Positions 35,621-47,279 of a stretch of 64,000 nt of DNA are shown here, in pieces. The DNA is taken from the NCBI GenBank assembly GCA_963978545.1, contig OZ021724.1, positions 101,630,163 to 101,694,162 of the forward strand. The letters run 5' to 3'. A program made the position numbers and the translations under genes. The stretch's first letter is position 1, and every line of letters starts with the position of its first letter. The DNA is from Linyphia triangularis. Its lineage: Eukaryota > Arthropoda > Arachnida > Araneae > Linyphiidae. Below the pieces are notes generated by a model. That model was not told where the DNA came from. It saw only the letters and a program-made list of their open reading frames with translations, and made no database searches.

Positions 35621-36584
35621 CAAGTTTCAATATTTTATCGAATGCATTTTTTAAATACTCTGGGGCTAGAAGATTGTAACATAGCGAGTATGGGAAATGA
35701 TCCTCTTTACAGAAAACGACTTTCGTTACAATTCTAATAAACAAAACTAAAAAAAAAAAAAAAAAAAAAGAAACAACTATTTATTTAAAAATAAGATCCA
35801 TTATTTTCAATCGCATCTATTGAAGGCTTTTATACGCATTTTTTCCTTCCTTCCAAACAAGTCCCGCAAAGATGTCAATCCCCCCCCCCCCTCTCCCCAC
35901 CACCCTCCCATAGCTGCCCCTGCAGCATATAAACGATCCAATTGATGGTCGTTACGCTTAAATATATTCCCCGATAAATTAGGACCCGAAATCTGTTCTT
36001 AATGAAGCCATTAAAGCCGGTCGATGCTTTACACACAAGTTTTGCCTGTTTCCATAATCCTAGTTATTCGGGACTAAGCATATACAGAAGAGAGAAAAAA
36101 AAATGGTTTGAGCTTTGGACATAAAAAAAATATATATATAACGTTGGTGGACGCACTTGAAATATATACGCTATAATTTAGGGTTACGTCTAGGCAATGT
36201 TTATGGGGAAAAGGTTAATGACAATTTTTTTATTTTTTGTTTTGTTAGGTAGGGTAGGGTGTGGAGAAAGGGGGGGGGGGAGGGGAATTACGAGCAATTG
36301 ATTAAATTATTTGTTGCCTGAGGCTTTGCTCTTAGCTATGCGTAATGACCAGTATCTGCTGCTGAGTTCGCAAGTGTTAGTATGTCTTGTAATAGGGCAA
36401 TTAGTTTCCTTTCTAATCATGTCTTGATTATGAGATAGGATGCATCAAATTTCAAGTTTCCAAAATCTATTTTGAATTAGTGTTGGGAAATCGTCATTTT
36501 TAAGCTCAAAAACGTTATAAATAGAGTTTTTAAGTTGCATATATCTGCATAATACACAAATTGTTTTAGAGAACTTAGAAAACT
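35621..36584. other. Unique sequence with A, C and G tracts
   Basis: A-run near 35749-35769, C-run near 35880-35891 and G-run near 36269-36280. No gene or repeat family recognised. Confidence 0.45.
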
Positions 36585-37040
36585 AAGGGTGTTGAGCAGA
36601 ACTTTCAAATTGCACATAATACTGGTCATTGCATTTAAATTTATTATGATTGCTGTAATTTACCATCTTCGTTTTCGTAATTCTATTAATTTAAAGTAAA
36701 AATGGCTAGATTAGGGATATTTTTTGAAAAAATCCTTGATAATTATTACATTGGTAAACAAAAAACACCACCAAATAGAGAAATTGACAATATGTTCTTC
36801 GGTAAATATTTAACTATCCTTTCTTATAAGTGAAACAGAGGAGAAACGTTTTTAAAGAGCGATGCTCAAAGAAAGACAACTTTGTGCTGAAGATATGAAT
36901 TTCTGAAATTTGTGTGCTTTTATATCGTATTGCTATGGAAAATTCGGCTGTGGGAATATTCATAACACCTTAAGAGGCATTATCGATTAAAATCGTTATA
37001 GCCGTTTTTTTGGCAATTGCTGAATATTCCTGGGGTAAAT
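36585..37040 (-). repeat. R1000 diverged copy, reverse orientation
   Basis: Shares tactggtcattgcatttaaa, tcttataagtgaaacagagg, gatgctcaaagaaag, acaccttaagaggcatta and ggcaattgctgaata with the copies at 20650 and 34880. It is more diverged and lacks the (TA)n and the tggtcagcataactcc half. Confidence 0.75.
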
Positions 37041-37064
37041 CTAAAGGACCAATTTATACAAAAC

Positions 37065-37400
37065 TATTTAATAAATAATATAACCTCTAAATACAAAGTT
37101 TTAATATAAATAATTTTTTATGCATTGCAGTTTTTATATTCATTAACACAGCGCCGATTCTGTAAATAGCGTGTGCTTTTTGTTTGCATTTAATTTTATA
37201 TATTAAAAACATTTCTATCAGAAAAAGGAGCGGCAATCTACGTTTCAAAATTTATTTATTAAAAAAGAGCGTGAATTTTTGCACTCACATCAGAAACATC
37301 TTTTATTTATTCTGATTAAAACAATTTTATTATTTATTTATTAAAAAAATTTGGCAACAGGAGAAAGTTTTTTCAATGGTCGATTAAATGCTATTCTTGC
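37065..37400 (-). repeat. R550 half, reverse orientation (left member of an inverted pair)
   Basis: Carries aatataacctctaaatacaa, attaacacagcgccgattct, aacatttctatcag, acatcttttatttattctga and ttttttcaatggtcgattaa, matching the reverse copies at 10456 and 30740. It stops abruptly where the plus-orientation copy begins. Confidence 0.85.
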
Positions 37401-37918
<518 letters not shown>

Positions 37919-37922
37919 GCTA

Positions 37923-38141
37923 GTGTTGTACAACCTACAAAATGCGTTTATGAATATTGATTCTTGCCCCAAATACATTTTAGTTCATCACAGGGTAATT
38001 TTTTTAAAATATGATTACAAATCAAGCCGACTGCCTGCTTCCAAGATCATTGACGCACGAAAAGTAACAACTGCCCTTTATCGACATCCTTTTTCGATCC
38101 AAGTAGACACCTCGCACCCTGTAAAGCATCACAAGTTCCAG
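37923..38141 (+). CDS. Candidate internal exon ending at a strong 5' splice site (weak)
   Basis: The plus frame is open from 37923 and reaches CAG at 38139-38141. That codon is followed directly by GTAAGA, a near-ideal 5' splice site in phase 0, and by an in-frame stop two codons into the intron. The last part reads SSRLPASKIIDARKVTTA then LYRHPFSIQVDTSHPVKH, then HKFQ. The upstream edge is unclear; ctgctag at 37916-37922 or caaatcaag near 38031 could serve as acceptor. I do not recognise the protein. The start given is simply the first Met; a true exon would begin at an acceptor. Chance remains likely. Confidence 0.22.
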
Positions 38142-38142
38142 G

Positions 38143-38404
38143 TAAGATAAAAAAAAAAAATGAGAAAAAGAAAAAAGGGAAGGAATCAAAAAGTGGACAT
38201 CGCGCCTTCCATACCAATGACTCTCCGATGTCCTTGTTTCGTCGACTCAACGACCAATGGACCCCAAGGGCACCGTTGACCCTGGAGATCTAGGACTAAT
38301 TACCCCGAGTTAAACCCTTGCTGGCTAAAGCAAACTCCCGCCGAATTAATAAAAAAAAAAAAAAGTATATTTATAAACGACGCATATGATGAGAAATCTT
38401 CGCT
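38143..38404. other. Unique sequence
   Basis: An A-rich stretch follows the putative splice donor; then comes less AT-rich sequence with no gene recognised. Confidence 0.4.
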
Positions 38405-38840
38405 TCAGAAACACAGTGTCACGCATAACGGATTGGTTTTCTTGCGTCGCGGATCAGGTTGTCTTTGTTTCGAGCTAACTGCTACCATTTTCATTGTGGT
38501 ACGATATATCGCAGGTGGAATATTATTATCACTATCGCCGTCGTCATCAAGCGGCATCCTCCGCCTATTGAATGCGCCTGTACGTGCCAGGAATGACCAA
38601 TCGTCACCGGTGACATCTGCTTCCCGCATTCATGTGGTCCAATTAAAAGGTCTGATCCCTATTTTGTGTGGGAAATGACGTCATTTGCATATGCGCGGCA
38701 GCGACATGACGATGAACCGGTGTTCCGTTCCTGTGAGTGCTACTGTTCGACTGCCGGGTCGTACTGGTGAAGATTCCAGAAGGAAGGGTCGGATATGCCT
38801 TCTCGACTGCACACGCTGGTGAATGTGTATCCGGTTCTGA
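38405..38840. promoter_or_regulatory. Unique GC-richer island, possible promoter or enhancer
   Basis: One of the least AT-rich stretches of the window, containing a composite tgacgtcatttgcatatgc at 38676-38694: a perfect CRE (TGACGTCA) overlapping an octamer (ATTTGCAT). Open frames exist on both strands (minus 38405-38629, starting MREADVTGDDWSFLAR; plus 38433-38678), neither with a known domain. The CRE lies about 50 bp upstream of the minus-strand Met. A small 5' exon transcribed leftward is conceivable but unproven. Confidence 0.3.
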
Positions 38841-39700
38841 CTTGCCACTATTTGGATTTTGGAGGAATAATTCTAGTGTAAATTCTGCTTCGAAAGTGAA
38901 ACGTACCTAAGTATCTAAGACCGTAAACTACAGGTCACACAAAACCTAAAATTTATCAGTTTGTAACCTTTAAGGGATCTAATGCGTTACGGAAACTGCT
39001 ATTTGGATTTTAGAAGACACGTTGCTGTAATATCCTATGTATAAATTTAAATGCAACCTAAGCCCAGTCATGCACAAACACCTTGGTGATACCAAACTTT
39101 AGATTTAAGAAATAGCTGACAGCATGCTAAGAATATAATTTGTATTAAGTTGATGGATATTCATTGAGTTCTGGCAGCTACTATTTATATTTTGAATGGT
39201 GAATTCAAAGAAGTTCTGAAAAAAAAAATTAACTTTAAACTCTAAATCCTACCAAACTTCAAAAGCCTTTAGTCATAATTCATCGCATATCATTTTGTGA
39301 TATCTCTACTTGGTCCAGGCAGAAGCGATCTAAACTTATGAATATTCCCGTTAAGTACAACGTGTTCTAGGATACGAGAAATTATGGTCTCACTAAACTT
39401 GGATATTCAAAGAGCTAAGTATCCTATTAGAAACCCACAATGAATTTGTGTAAATAATATAATTTAAATTGTGAATCGAGAGTACCTGAGGACCCCCTAT
39501 GACTGAGTTGTAGTAATCTTGGAGGTTCAAAAGAGTTGGTAGATTTTGAGTGCCTTCAATCTACTAAAAAGATGGTCTCTCTTGTATTCTGTAAGCTGAA
39601 AGAAGTGTTTGAAAAGAAAAGATCTTCACCATCTTGATACCTGAAAAAAGAGCTAATGGCAATGATCTGTATTCGGAATGCTGGTCTTTCTTGATCTGCA
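38841..39700. repeat. Possible ancient tandem repeat, ~155-175 bp step (weak)
   Basis: The phrase gccactatttggattttgga (about 38843) recurs as ctgctatttggattttagaa (about 38996) and cagctactatttatattttg (about 39175), with looser echoes near 39395 and 39515. Similarity is low and may be chance. Confidence 0.3.
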
Positions 39701-40494
39701 AGTCGAAGTTCCTCGAAGTTTCGTGTTCGAGTCCTCAGTACTTGTGATTGGATGAAGTGATACCTACAGCGGTTCAGTAGTGACAGGAGCCAACTTAAGC
39801 ATTAATTGTGTAGATGTTTCCTTTAGAAGAACAATGGACAGGCTACGGATGATCGATTAATCTGCATCAAAACAATGGTTAGTTTAAATAAAAAGTTGTG
39901 AGTCGTTGGAAATGTCAAATTAGCCGACTTTAACGATCCGTTTCTTAAACAGAAAATTACAAAGATGACAAAATACGCATTCCGTAATTTGTGCTGGATA
40001 GGATAATGTTATAAATTGCATTAGAAATTTCTGAAACTGTTGACTGTTAAATTTCACTTTGCTGCATCGTGGGAATTACGTAATGCTCATATTAGCATGA
40101 TGGAAATTATGAAAACTTTGAATGCGACAGTTTCCTCCGACTGATCTGGCAACAAAGGATAATCTCCAGAAACGGGTAAGGTTTTGACAATTTAATTTGA
40201 GCTCAATTTGAAACTTTCGAATTTCATTAGTTTCCACTGTTTCCCACTGAATTTCATTAGATTTCCACTGTATTTGTTTTTGATTAAATTAATATTTAAA
40301 TATATAAAAAGGCTCAAAGAAGGAAAACTACTTAAAATTTTGTATTTCTCTCTGGTTTTTTACGGACTACCATACAATGCATTTACAATTATACATTTAT
40401 CTGTAAAATGTGCATACTAATACGGGTACTGGCAACATAGGAGTAAACATTCGACAGAGCATTCTCCCAAAAGGGAAGATTCACAAACGACAGA
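39701..40494. other. Unique sequence
   Basis: No gene is supported. The string gtttcgtgttcgagtcctca near 39720 resembles a Pol III box B but has no tRNA fold around it. A 70-codon frame at 40208-40420 is Leu/Phe-rich and AT-driven. Confidence 0.45.
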
Positions 40495-40790
40495 GACCTT
40501 TTTAAATCCTTCTTATTAACTTCAATTGTGTGCTTGGGGAAGGCTAATTAACCCCTTGCAGTCATTCAATCGAGTTAAAACTGATAGATAGACTCGTTGT
40601 CGATAACAATGCATTCTGTTAAGTATTTGCGTTTGCCACTAGAAGCTAATCCATGAGTAACACGAGTTTATATTGTTGCTTCGGTGGACTAATTAACCAC
40701 CTTGTCGCCATCTGATCAAGCTGAAACTTGGCCTGCAGATTCCTTGTCGATGACAAAGAATTCTATCAAGTTTTTGAGGTGGAAATAAAA
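40495..40790 (+). repeat. Two consecutive R550 head fragments
   Basis: First: aatccttcttattaacttca, ctaattaaccccttgcagtc, gttgtcgataacaatgcatt. Second (from about 40680): ggactaattaaccaccttgt, atctgatcaagctgaaactt, ccttgtcgatgac. Both match the first third of R550, so this is a partial tandem or two truncated copies. Confidence 0.8.
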
Positions 40791-41010
40791 TTTAGTTAGT
40801 GGGATGGAATCAATGGTTTTCTTCGGAGTGAAAACACAATGAAAACTTGATCTAAAACCAAAATCGCTTAAACAAGTTTCAATTTATAAAAATTTGGTTT
40901 TTATAAGTTAGTTATTTAAAATATTTAACGAGAGCCATGAAAGAGTGTTACTGTATTTAATAAATTTATGTTGTTGTTGTTGTTTTCTTACTCTCCTGTA
41001 ATGTTGTCTA
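40791..41010. other. AT-rich spacer with short TTG repeat
   Basis: tgttgttgttgtt at about 40970-40984; otherwise unremarkable. Confidence 0.5.
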
Positions 41011-41556
41011 ATGGACAATTCCAGCATTTTTTAAAAACGAGTGAAATTAGTTTATATTTATGAAGAATTTCTTTCTGATGCCAAACATTTAAACAAAAGT
41101 TCTTTAAAAAAAACACATAATTATTTAAATATTAAGAAAAGAAAATGCCCCCAAACCAGTCCGATCAAAACACTCATCAAGATATGTGATGTCAAAGCTT
41201 CCTTCCGTTTCTATGGTTATCGTGAGGTTTCTGCCAAATAGTTGATGTTGGTAGACCATTGCCATATCCCGTACAGGTTGGCGCGATTTAAGAGAAACTT
41301 GCAAAACTTTTTCCGCTGCCTTATTTCAAGCCAAGATGTTTGGGAAGCCTTGACGTCACATTCAATTCGAGCCGAATGAATCGAGGTCTCCAACGTGTAA
41401 CAGGGAACTCCAACGTGTAAGTTGCAAATTTTTGAAAAATAAGTAAATAAATAATAAGGCGCATTGAGCAGAAATTGTTCTGTTTATGGCCTTTCCGAAA
41501 CATTAAAAATTGAATTAAAAAAAATAAAAAAAAATAAAAATGCGGGGATTGTCCAT
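41011..41556 (-). mobile_element. R530 element, copy 3, reverse orientation
   Basis: Ends atggacaattccagcatttt and atgcggggattgtccat are inverted repeats matching those at 34279-34817. The interior is the reverse complement of R530 (aagaatttctttctgatgcc, cgtttctatggttatcgtg, gccaagatgtttggg, gcgcattgagcag, ttatggcctttcc). A small local duplication of ctccaacgtgtaa occurs near 41390-41420. Confidence 0.92.
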
Positions 41557-42000
41557 TGGGACTTCAATTCACTTGGTTCAGAAATACTGGTATGTAATAC
41601 TACTTGAAATTGTCTTAAAAAATTCATACTATTTCAAATCGTGTAACACACCTGTACATATGAACGAAGCTATAGTTTAAGTCATAATCAGCTAACTTTA
41701 CATGAGAGTAAGAAAATAACAACAGATTCTTCTTAGCTTCAGTAAATTTCTGTTACGGCTCTCATTAAATACTCTGGATAATTAAGGCGTCTTCTCACTT
41801 TAGGCACCTCGAAAATAGGCTATTTTCGTGATTTTTTTTCGAGGATTTTTGCAAACAATTATGGGATGAAATGGATCCTATATAATAAACACATATTTCA
41901 AGTACAAGAAAAAAAAATTTATTTTTTTGAACAATCATTATAATAAAACAGTAGCATCGAAAAACCCGTGTAGTAACAAATGTCTTTCAGTGTGTATGTG
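41557..42000. other. Unique sequence
   Basis: No gene or repeat recognised; some A and T runs. Confidence 0.45.
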
Positions 42001-42180
42001 TGCCTGTGGTCAGCATAACTCCCGAACAAATTAACCTACGATGTTCAAATTTGGTGTGGGGGTTGGTGGTAGCCAAGGGACCTACCATTAAAGTTTTCAT
42101 CAAAATAGCGGTTGCGCATAAAGTAGCTGCTATTGAAAAAATCATTTTTTCAATGATTGCTTATCTAACTCTTGAATCGA
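42001..42180 (+). repeat. R1000 fragment
   Basis: ggtcagcataactcccgaac, ttaacctacgatgttcaaat, taaagttttcatcaaaat and tgcgcataaagtagctgc match R1000 copy 2. It is truncated on both sides. Confidence 0.85.
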
Positions 42181-42480
42181 TTTTTGTTTAATTTATATTT
42201 GTTAAATTAGCTTTTATTGAATTACCCATTGTTGAATGAACTTTTATGAATAACCTTTTATTGAATAAACTTTTATTGAATAACCTTTTATTGAATAACC
42301 TTTTATTGAATTAACTTTTGCTGAATAACATTTATTGAAATAACTTTTATCAATAATCTTTATTGAATGAACTTTTTTTAATAACCCTTATCGGATTAAC
42401 TTTTGTTGTGTAACTTTTATTGAATGAATGTTTTTAATTAAATCTTATTTGATTAACTTTTCCTGAATTATTTTTGAGCG
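42181..42480. repeat. Degenerate minisatellite of ~15-29 bp units
   Basis: Units of the form aacttttattgaataac and ccttttattgaat repeat about a dozen times with decay towards the right. Confidence 0.85.
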
Positions 42481-42493
42481 GAATTTTTGCTGT

Positions 42494-42534
<41 letters not shown>

Positions 42535-42850
42535 TTTGTTTAATTAAGTTTGTTGAAATAGTTTTTGTTGAATTTCCTTGATTTGACTCTTACTCTATTA
42601 ACTTTAGAATAACTTCCCAAACACTCAATTTAGATTTTTTTTACAGGTCTTTTAACATTTTAAGCAATGAAAGTGCTTAACAAACTTTGGATTCCCTTCT
42701 AAAGAAAGCAAGATATCTTTTAAGCGGTCCAGTATAGTCCCGAAGTAAGTTTCTTATTTAGTTTTGAATACATATTACAAAAAGTTTATTCATTATAGGT
42801 CAAGAAATAATTGAATTTATTGTGCCATATCATAATTGGGAAGATTTGAG
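42481..42850. other. AT-rich sequence with T26-type run
   Basis: A long T-run at about 42498-42524; otherwise unique. Confidence 0.45.
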
Positions 42851-43091
42851 GACTAGAAATGGAAAACGACTCAAGTACCCCCCCCCCCCCTCAAAAAAAA
42901 CAACCTAAATAGCAAGCTAAACAAAGTGGAAACCCCCCCCCCCCCCCCAAAGTGTGAACTCCAGTAGCAATTGTTCAAATTCAATCTGAAGTATGAACTT
43001 AAGCATTGCCTTAAGTAAAAGATGCGATCATTTTTCGGCTCTCCTGAAAAATTTTCTTTTTTTGAACTTGGATCGTTTTCCATTTCTAGTC
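42851..43091. mobile_element. 241-bp MITE with 27-bp terminal inverted repeats
   Basis: Left gactagaaatggaaaacgac plus tcaagta; right gaacttggatcgttttccat plus ttctagtc, its inverse with three or so mismatches. Two C-runs (about 42879-42890 and 42932-42948) lie inside. No coding sequence. The 70-codon minus frame here is part of the element. No clear target duplication, so superfamily not assigned. Confidence 0.87.
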
Positions 43092-44084
43092 TTCATTTAT
43101 TGGCTTAATATTCATCAAATGATAAAACTGTAAAATATATCGAATTGCAGTTTGAAAAATTCAAACTGTATAAGCAGCAAGCATCATTCATCCAAATTTT
43201 ATTATCATGAAATCGTTTAGTAAAATTTAATTTGCTCCTTATTTGCAGTTCAAAATATGTGACAGAATTTGAAAATCCAATTCCCACTACTGTCTGGTCT
43301 ATAAGTTTACAATACTTCATTCGTCTTGGTTATAAGAAATCGTTTGCTCGAATAAGTCTATTATGATAATCTTCGGAAAATTGCCAATACGCCATCAAGG
43401 TGTTCAGCACGCTAATGCCAATGTCTTACTCTTAGAATCCTCCATTAAAAATGGGAATGGACTAGTTCCCATGGCAACAGGCAAGACTAGACTTCTTAGC
43501 GGGATCTATTCTTGGGATAGACATACAGTACATGTTCTTCATCATTCACTCTGTAGCACTTGACACAACATCTGTTAACATGGCCTTTAAAATTTCGACA
43601 TCAAAAGTGTTTGCCACACTAGACCTTAAAATTAAACCATTAAAGGTCAGTATAAATTGTACTTCGTTGTGTTACAAGGCGTAAGTTGAAGAGCAAATAG
43701 CGATAACTACATATTCAACTTTAAATACTTCGAGTTTCAAAAAAAAAGGGGGGAGGCATGTTGAATTTGAAGAAAGTAATTGGCTGCTCATAAAAAAAAA
43801 ATTAACAAAAGCACTGCATCTACCATTTCCAAAAAATCCATACATGAATCAGTATAAGGGTTTTAGAGCAAAATTTTTATATAATTTATTCCAAACTTTT
43901 CGCTCGCCATTATTTAACACTTTACAGAGTTAAAGTATACAGCAAGTTAAAGCCAAAATAAAAATATCTATTTCTGTCAGTTTACGAAAATTTTTCGATT
44001 GAAACTATTAAAGTACAGTTAATGTTTCTTGTGCAGAAATTAGGCCTTTTTCATGACAGTCAGTTTCGTTGGTGCATGAAATAT
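43092..44084. other. Unique sequence
   Basis: No repeats recognised. A 66-codon plus frame (43363-43563) has no known domain. Nothing further seen. Confidence 0.45.
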
Positions 44085-44520
44085 TAATATACTCGAAATC
44101 ATTCAATAACTTTCAGACATACAAATATTCAGTAACATTCAGGCATACAAACACGAGTATATTCGTGACCATTCAGTAACTTTCAGGCATACAAACACGA
44201 GTAAATTCGTGACCATTCAGTAACTTTTAGGCATACAAACACGAATATATTCGTGACCATTCAATAACGTTGAGACATATAAACACAAGCATGCTCGTAA
44301 TTATTCAGTAATATTCAGGAAATAAACCATGAGTATACTATTGAGCATTCAGTAATTTTAGGATAAACAAACATGAGTATACTCTTGATCATTCATTAGC
44401 ATTGAGGTATCCAAACACGAGTATACTCGTGACTATTCAGTAATGTTCAGGTATGCAAACACGAGTATACTCGTGACCATTCAGTAACAGTCGATAGTAC
44501 AAACCACACTTATACACGTG
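44085..44520. repeat. 44-bp minisatellite with palindromic core
   Basis: The unit gcatacaaacacgagtatat plus tcgtgaccattcagtaactttcag repeats about ten times, with gcatacaaa at 44143, 44187 and 44231. Several units carry the perfect 12-bp palindrome cgagtatactcg. Units decay on the right. Confidence 0.93.
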
Positions 44521-45054
44521 CCTGGTTTGTAAACACAATTGAGTGTAAAAGAAATGAAAAAGACCCCTTCAATAAAAGCAACTAAAAAAAAATCGACGAC
44601 AACCAACACAAAACGTTTCACTCTATGGTTACTTATACTACCCATTGTAAAACACCGAGTGATGAAAAAGAAATAACCGATTGATCAACCTTATCAGCCG
44701 AAGGGTCTCAATCAATTTAATTACAGTAATGAAATATTATTATTTTATTTTTTTTTGCTTCAAAAGCGGAAACTGTCTGCTTAAAGACAGGCCGCGGAAG
44801 CTGCTGTCAATGTATCCACGGCGAATGTATCCCTGAGGGCAACAGAGACAAGGTCAAACTAGCTTGATCACAGAACTTGTCCACTTCATAAAGTGGAGCA
44901 ACAGTGAATCCGTTTCCTATTATGGGTGCTATATCCGCTATGAGAGGATCACCTAGAGGCACAGAACGGAGTGGTTGGGCAAGATGAAATACATAACTAA
45001 TTTCGTTTTTTTTTTTTTGTTTTTTTTTTTTTTAAACGCGATTTTATTAAATGT
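44521..45054. other. Unique sequence
   Basis: Includes a slightly GC-richer stretch about 44770-44960 and T-runs near 45007-45033. No gene recognised. Confidence 0.45.
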
Positions 45055-45711
45055 GACTGAGAGGCGAATGTAATTTTTGGACCCCATCGAACATCATTCT
45101 GAATTTTTTATAGAAATTAGAGAAAAGTGAGTAGATTACGAATCCACTGGTCTGCCGTGGCAAAAATGGCCGAAACAGGGCAAAAAACGACTTTTAATAA
45201 GTTGAAATAAATCCAATTGCCAAAATGTGCCATAACTTGCCAGATAATGAGCATTTTGTTTTATTTGGTAATCCTCACTCTTTAATTTTCAATTAAGAAG
45301 GTTGCAGACGATTGAGATATCTGGCGACGGTCTACTTGCATCTATTAAAAGGGCGCCAAGTTGGCAATAAACATTACGTCACGGATGACGTAACTGATGT
45401 CGCCAATTTGGCTTACTTTTAAAAGATACACATCTTCCAAGCCAGAGATCAAAAATCGTTTGCGCTTTTTCTCATTGAAAATCAAAATGCTGGGTTGCCA
45501 GACGAAAAAGTTTGTTCTATTTTTGGCAAGTTATGACATATTTGGCAATCGGATTTTAGTTCAACTCGTTCCAAGTCGATTATTGATCAGTTTCGCCCAT
45601 TTTTGCCACGGCAGACCAGTGGGTTCCTAATCTACTCACTTTTCTCCAATTTCTATAAAAAATTCAGAATGATGTTCGATGGGTTTCAAAAATTGCAGTC
45701 GCCTCTCGGAC
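45055..45711. mobile_element. 657-bp foldback element (long inverted repeat)
   Basis: Left gactgagaggcgaatg, cccatcgaacatcattctga, gaaaagtgagtagatta and ccactggtctgccgtggcaa are mirrored in reverse at the right: ttgccacggcagaccagtgg, taatctactcacttttc, tcagaatgatgttcgatggg and gcctctcggac. Similarity continues to the middle, where tacgtcacggatgacgta forms the turn. The arms are nearly 300 bp with scattered mismatches. The 77-codon plus frame (45397-45630) is just one arm. It would fold into a very long hairpin if transcribed. Confidence 0.93.
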
Positions 45712-45734
45712 TATAATATATACTAAAACTTTTC

Positions 45735-46300
45735 CTTTATTAAATCCTTTATATTATCTTCGATTTTGTACGTTTGTCGATGGCGGTCAAGTCTGCGGAG
45801 ACCTAATTAACCCTCTTGCCGTCATCCAATCGGGTTGAAGCTTGGCAGATAGATTCAATGTCGATGGCAATGCATTCTATCGAATTTCGGGGGCTGTCAC
45901 TGTTACTAAAAAGGCCGCTTTTACGGAGTACTAATAAACCAATTTGCCTTTATTCAGTCACGTTGAAATAGCCTTTAATCGATCGTTGAAGAAACTCTTT
46001 CCTTTTGTCCATATTGTTTTGATAGATAAATATTAAAATTGTTTTAATCAGAATAAATTAAAGATATTTGGATGTGAGTGCATAAAATTCACATGCATTT
46101 TTAATGAATAAATTTTTGAAAAGTAGTTTTCTGGATATTTTGCCGATATAGATGTTTTCAATATTTAAAAATAGATGCAAACAAACAGCCCACGCTGGCA
46201 ACAGAAACGGTGCTGTGTTCTTGAATATATATAAAAAAATGGCAATGCGTATAAAGGATTTATATTAAAAACTTTGTTTTTATGAGTTATATTATTTATT
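45735..46300 (+). repeat. R550 interspersed repeat, near full length (reference copy)
   Basis: Reads aaatcctttatattatcttc, gtttgtcgatggcggtcaag, ctaattaaccctcttgccgt, gttgaagcttggcagataga, gcattctatcgaa, ggctgtcactgtta, acggagtactaataaacc, atcgatcgttgaagaaactc, tcagaataaattaaag, agtgcataaaattcaca, aagtagttttctggat, gataaagatg-type block, acgctggcaacag and tataaaggatttatattaaa, then the aactttgtttttatgag end. The two ends share an inverted AAATCCTTTATA block. Confidence 0.87.
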
Positions 46301-46695
46301 ATTATGCATTGAATTAATGTACTGTTGTTGTACGAGATTTAATTTGAATGATATGTATGGTTTAAAAAATGGATGGAGGTGGCTTAATCTTTCATAGGCA
46401 CCTCCTCTGAGAGTCAAAGAGGTTTACTTGTACTCCTGGCTTTGGAAATTTAAAAATACAGAGGGAAAAAGTGATAAAATTCACAGTTAAAAAGTAGCAT
46501 AATATGGATATTAAATTATTCAACTGAAGAAAGAAAAAAGAAAAAGGGCATAACTATTAATTAACATCTCAGTGGGAAATTTAACTATTATTTTTGAAAT
46601 ATCAATATTTGAACACTAACTATTACCCCTTTTATCCCCTTGTATGCTATGCATTTAACACCTACAAATACAGCAACACCCTAGGACTACATAAC
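46301..46695. other. Unique sequence
   Basis: No gene or repeat recognised. Confidence 0.45.
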
Positions 46696-46703
46696 ACAGT
46701 AGG

Positions 46704-47091
46704 CAGGGTCTGATTTACCATTAGGCCCACTAGGCCCGGGCCTAGGGGCCCCCAAATTTTGAAAGTTTTCTGAAAATTTTAAACATAATAGTCTTTTTAT
46801 GGGAAGTACTGAACAAAAATAATAAACATTTTTTAGTTACGCATCCGCACATTCCATATTTTTTATAGTCACAGAGAGTTAAGTTAGATAGAGGAAATCA
46901 AGATCATACTAATTATAGCAACAAAAAAATCGCGTGAAAGTAAACTATCAGTTTAAAAATTGTAAGAAGTTAGTCTTAACGAATGTAGCTTGATCTGGTA
47001 ATATTGTGACTTAAGAAAATAAATATTTGCTATAGGGGGCCCCTCTCTGAATGTTGGGCCTACAGTAAAAAAAATTCTAAATCGGGCCCTG
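46704..47091. mobile_element. hAT-like non-autonomous element, 388 bp, 8-bp TSD
   Basis: Starts cagggtctgattta and ends taaatcgggccctg, an imperfect terminal inverted repeat of the CAGGG type known for hAT elements. The flanks acagtagg (46696-46703) and atagtagg (47092-47099) are an 8-bp target duplication with one mismatch. GC-rich blocks gggcctaggggccccc and gggggcccctctctg lie just inside the ends. No transposase. Confidence 0.9.
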
Positions 47092-47099
47092 ATAGTAGG

Positions 47100-47279
47100 A
47101 CTTACTTCTAATCCTTACTACTAATTTTGAACAAAACCTTAATATTGTTATTACTACCATAATTGTTTACATATTACCAGCTCCAACTCGTGTTACTCAA
47201 CTCCACTCGATATGGTTTTTGACTTTGCGCTGTTGTTCTATGAATTTTTAAAAAGGGTTTCGAAACTTCATGTAAATAA
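47100..47279. other. Unique sequence
   Basis: AT-rich, nothing recognised. Confidence 0.45.
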
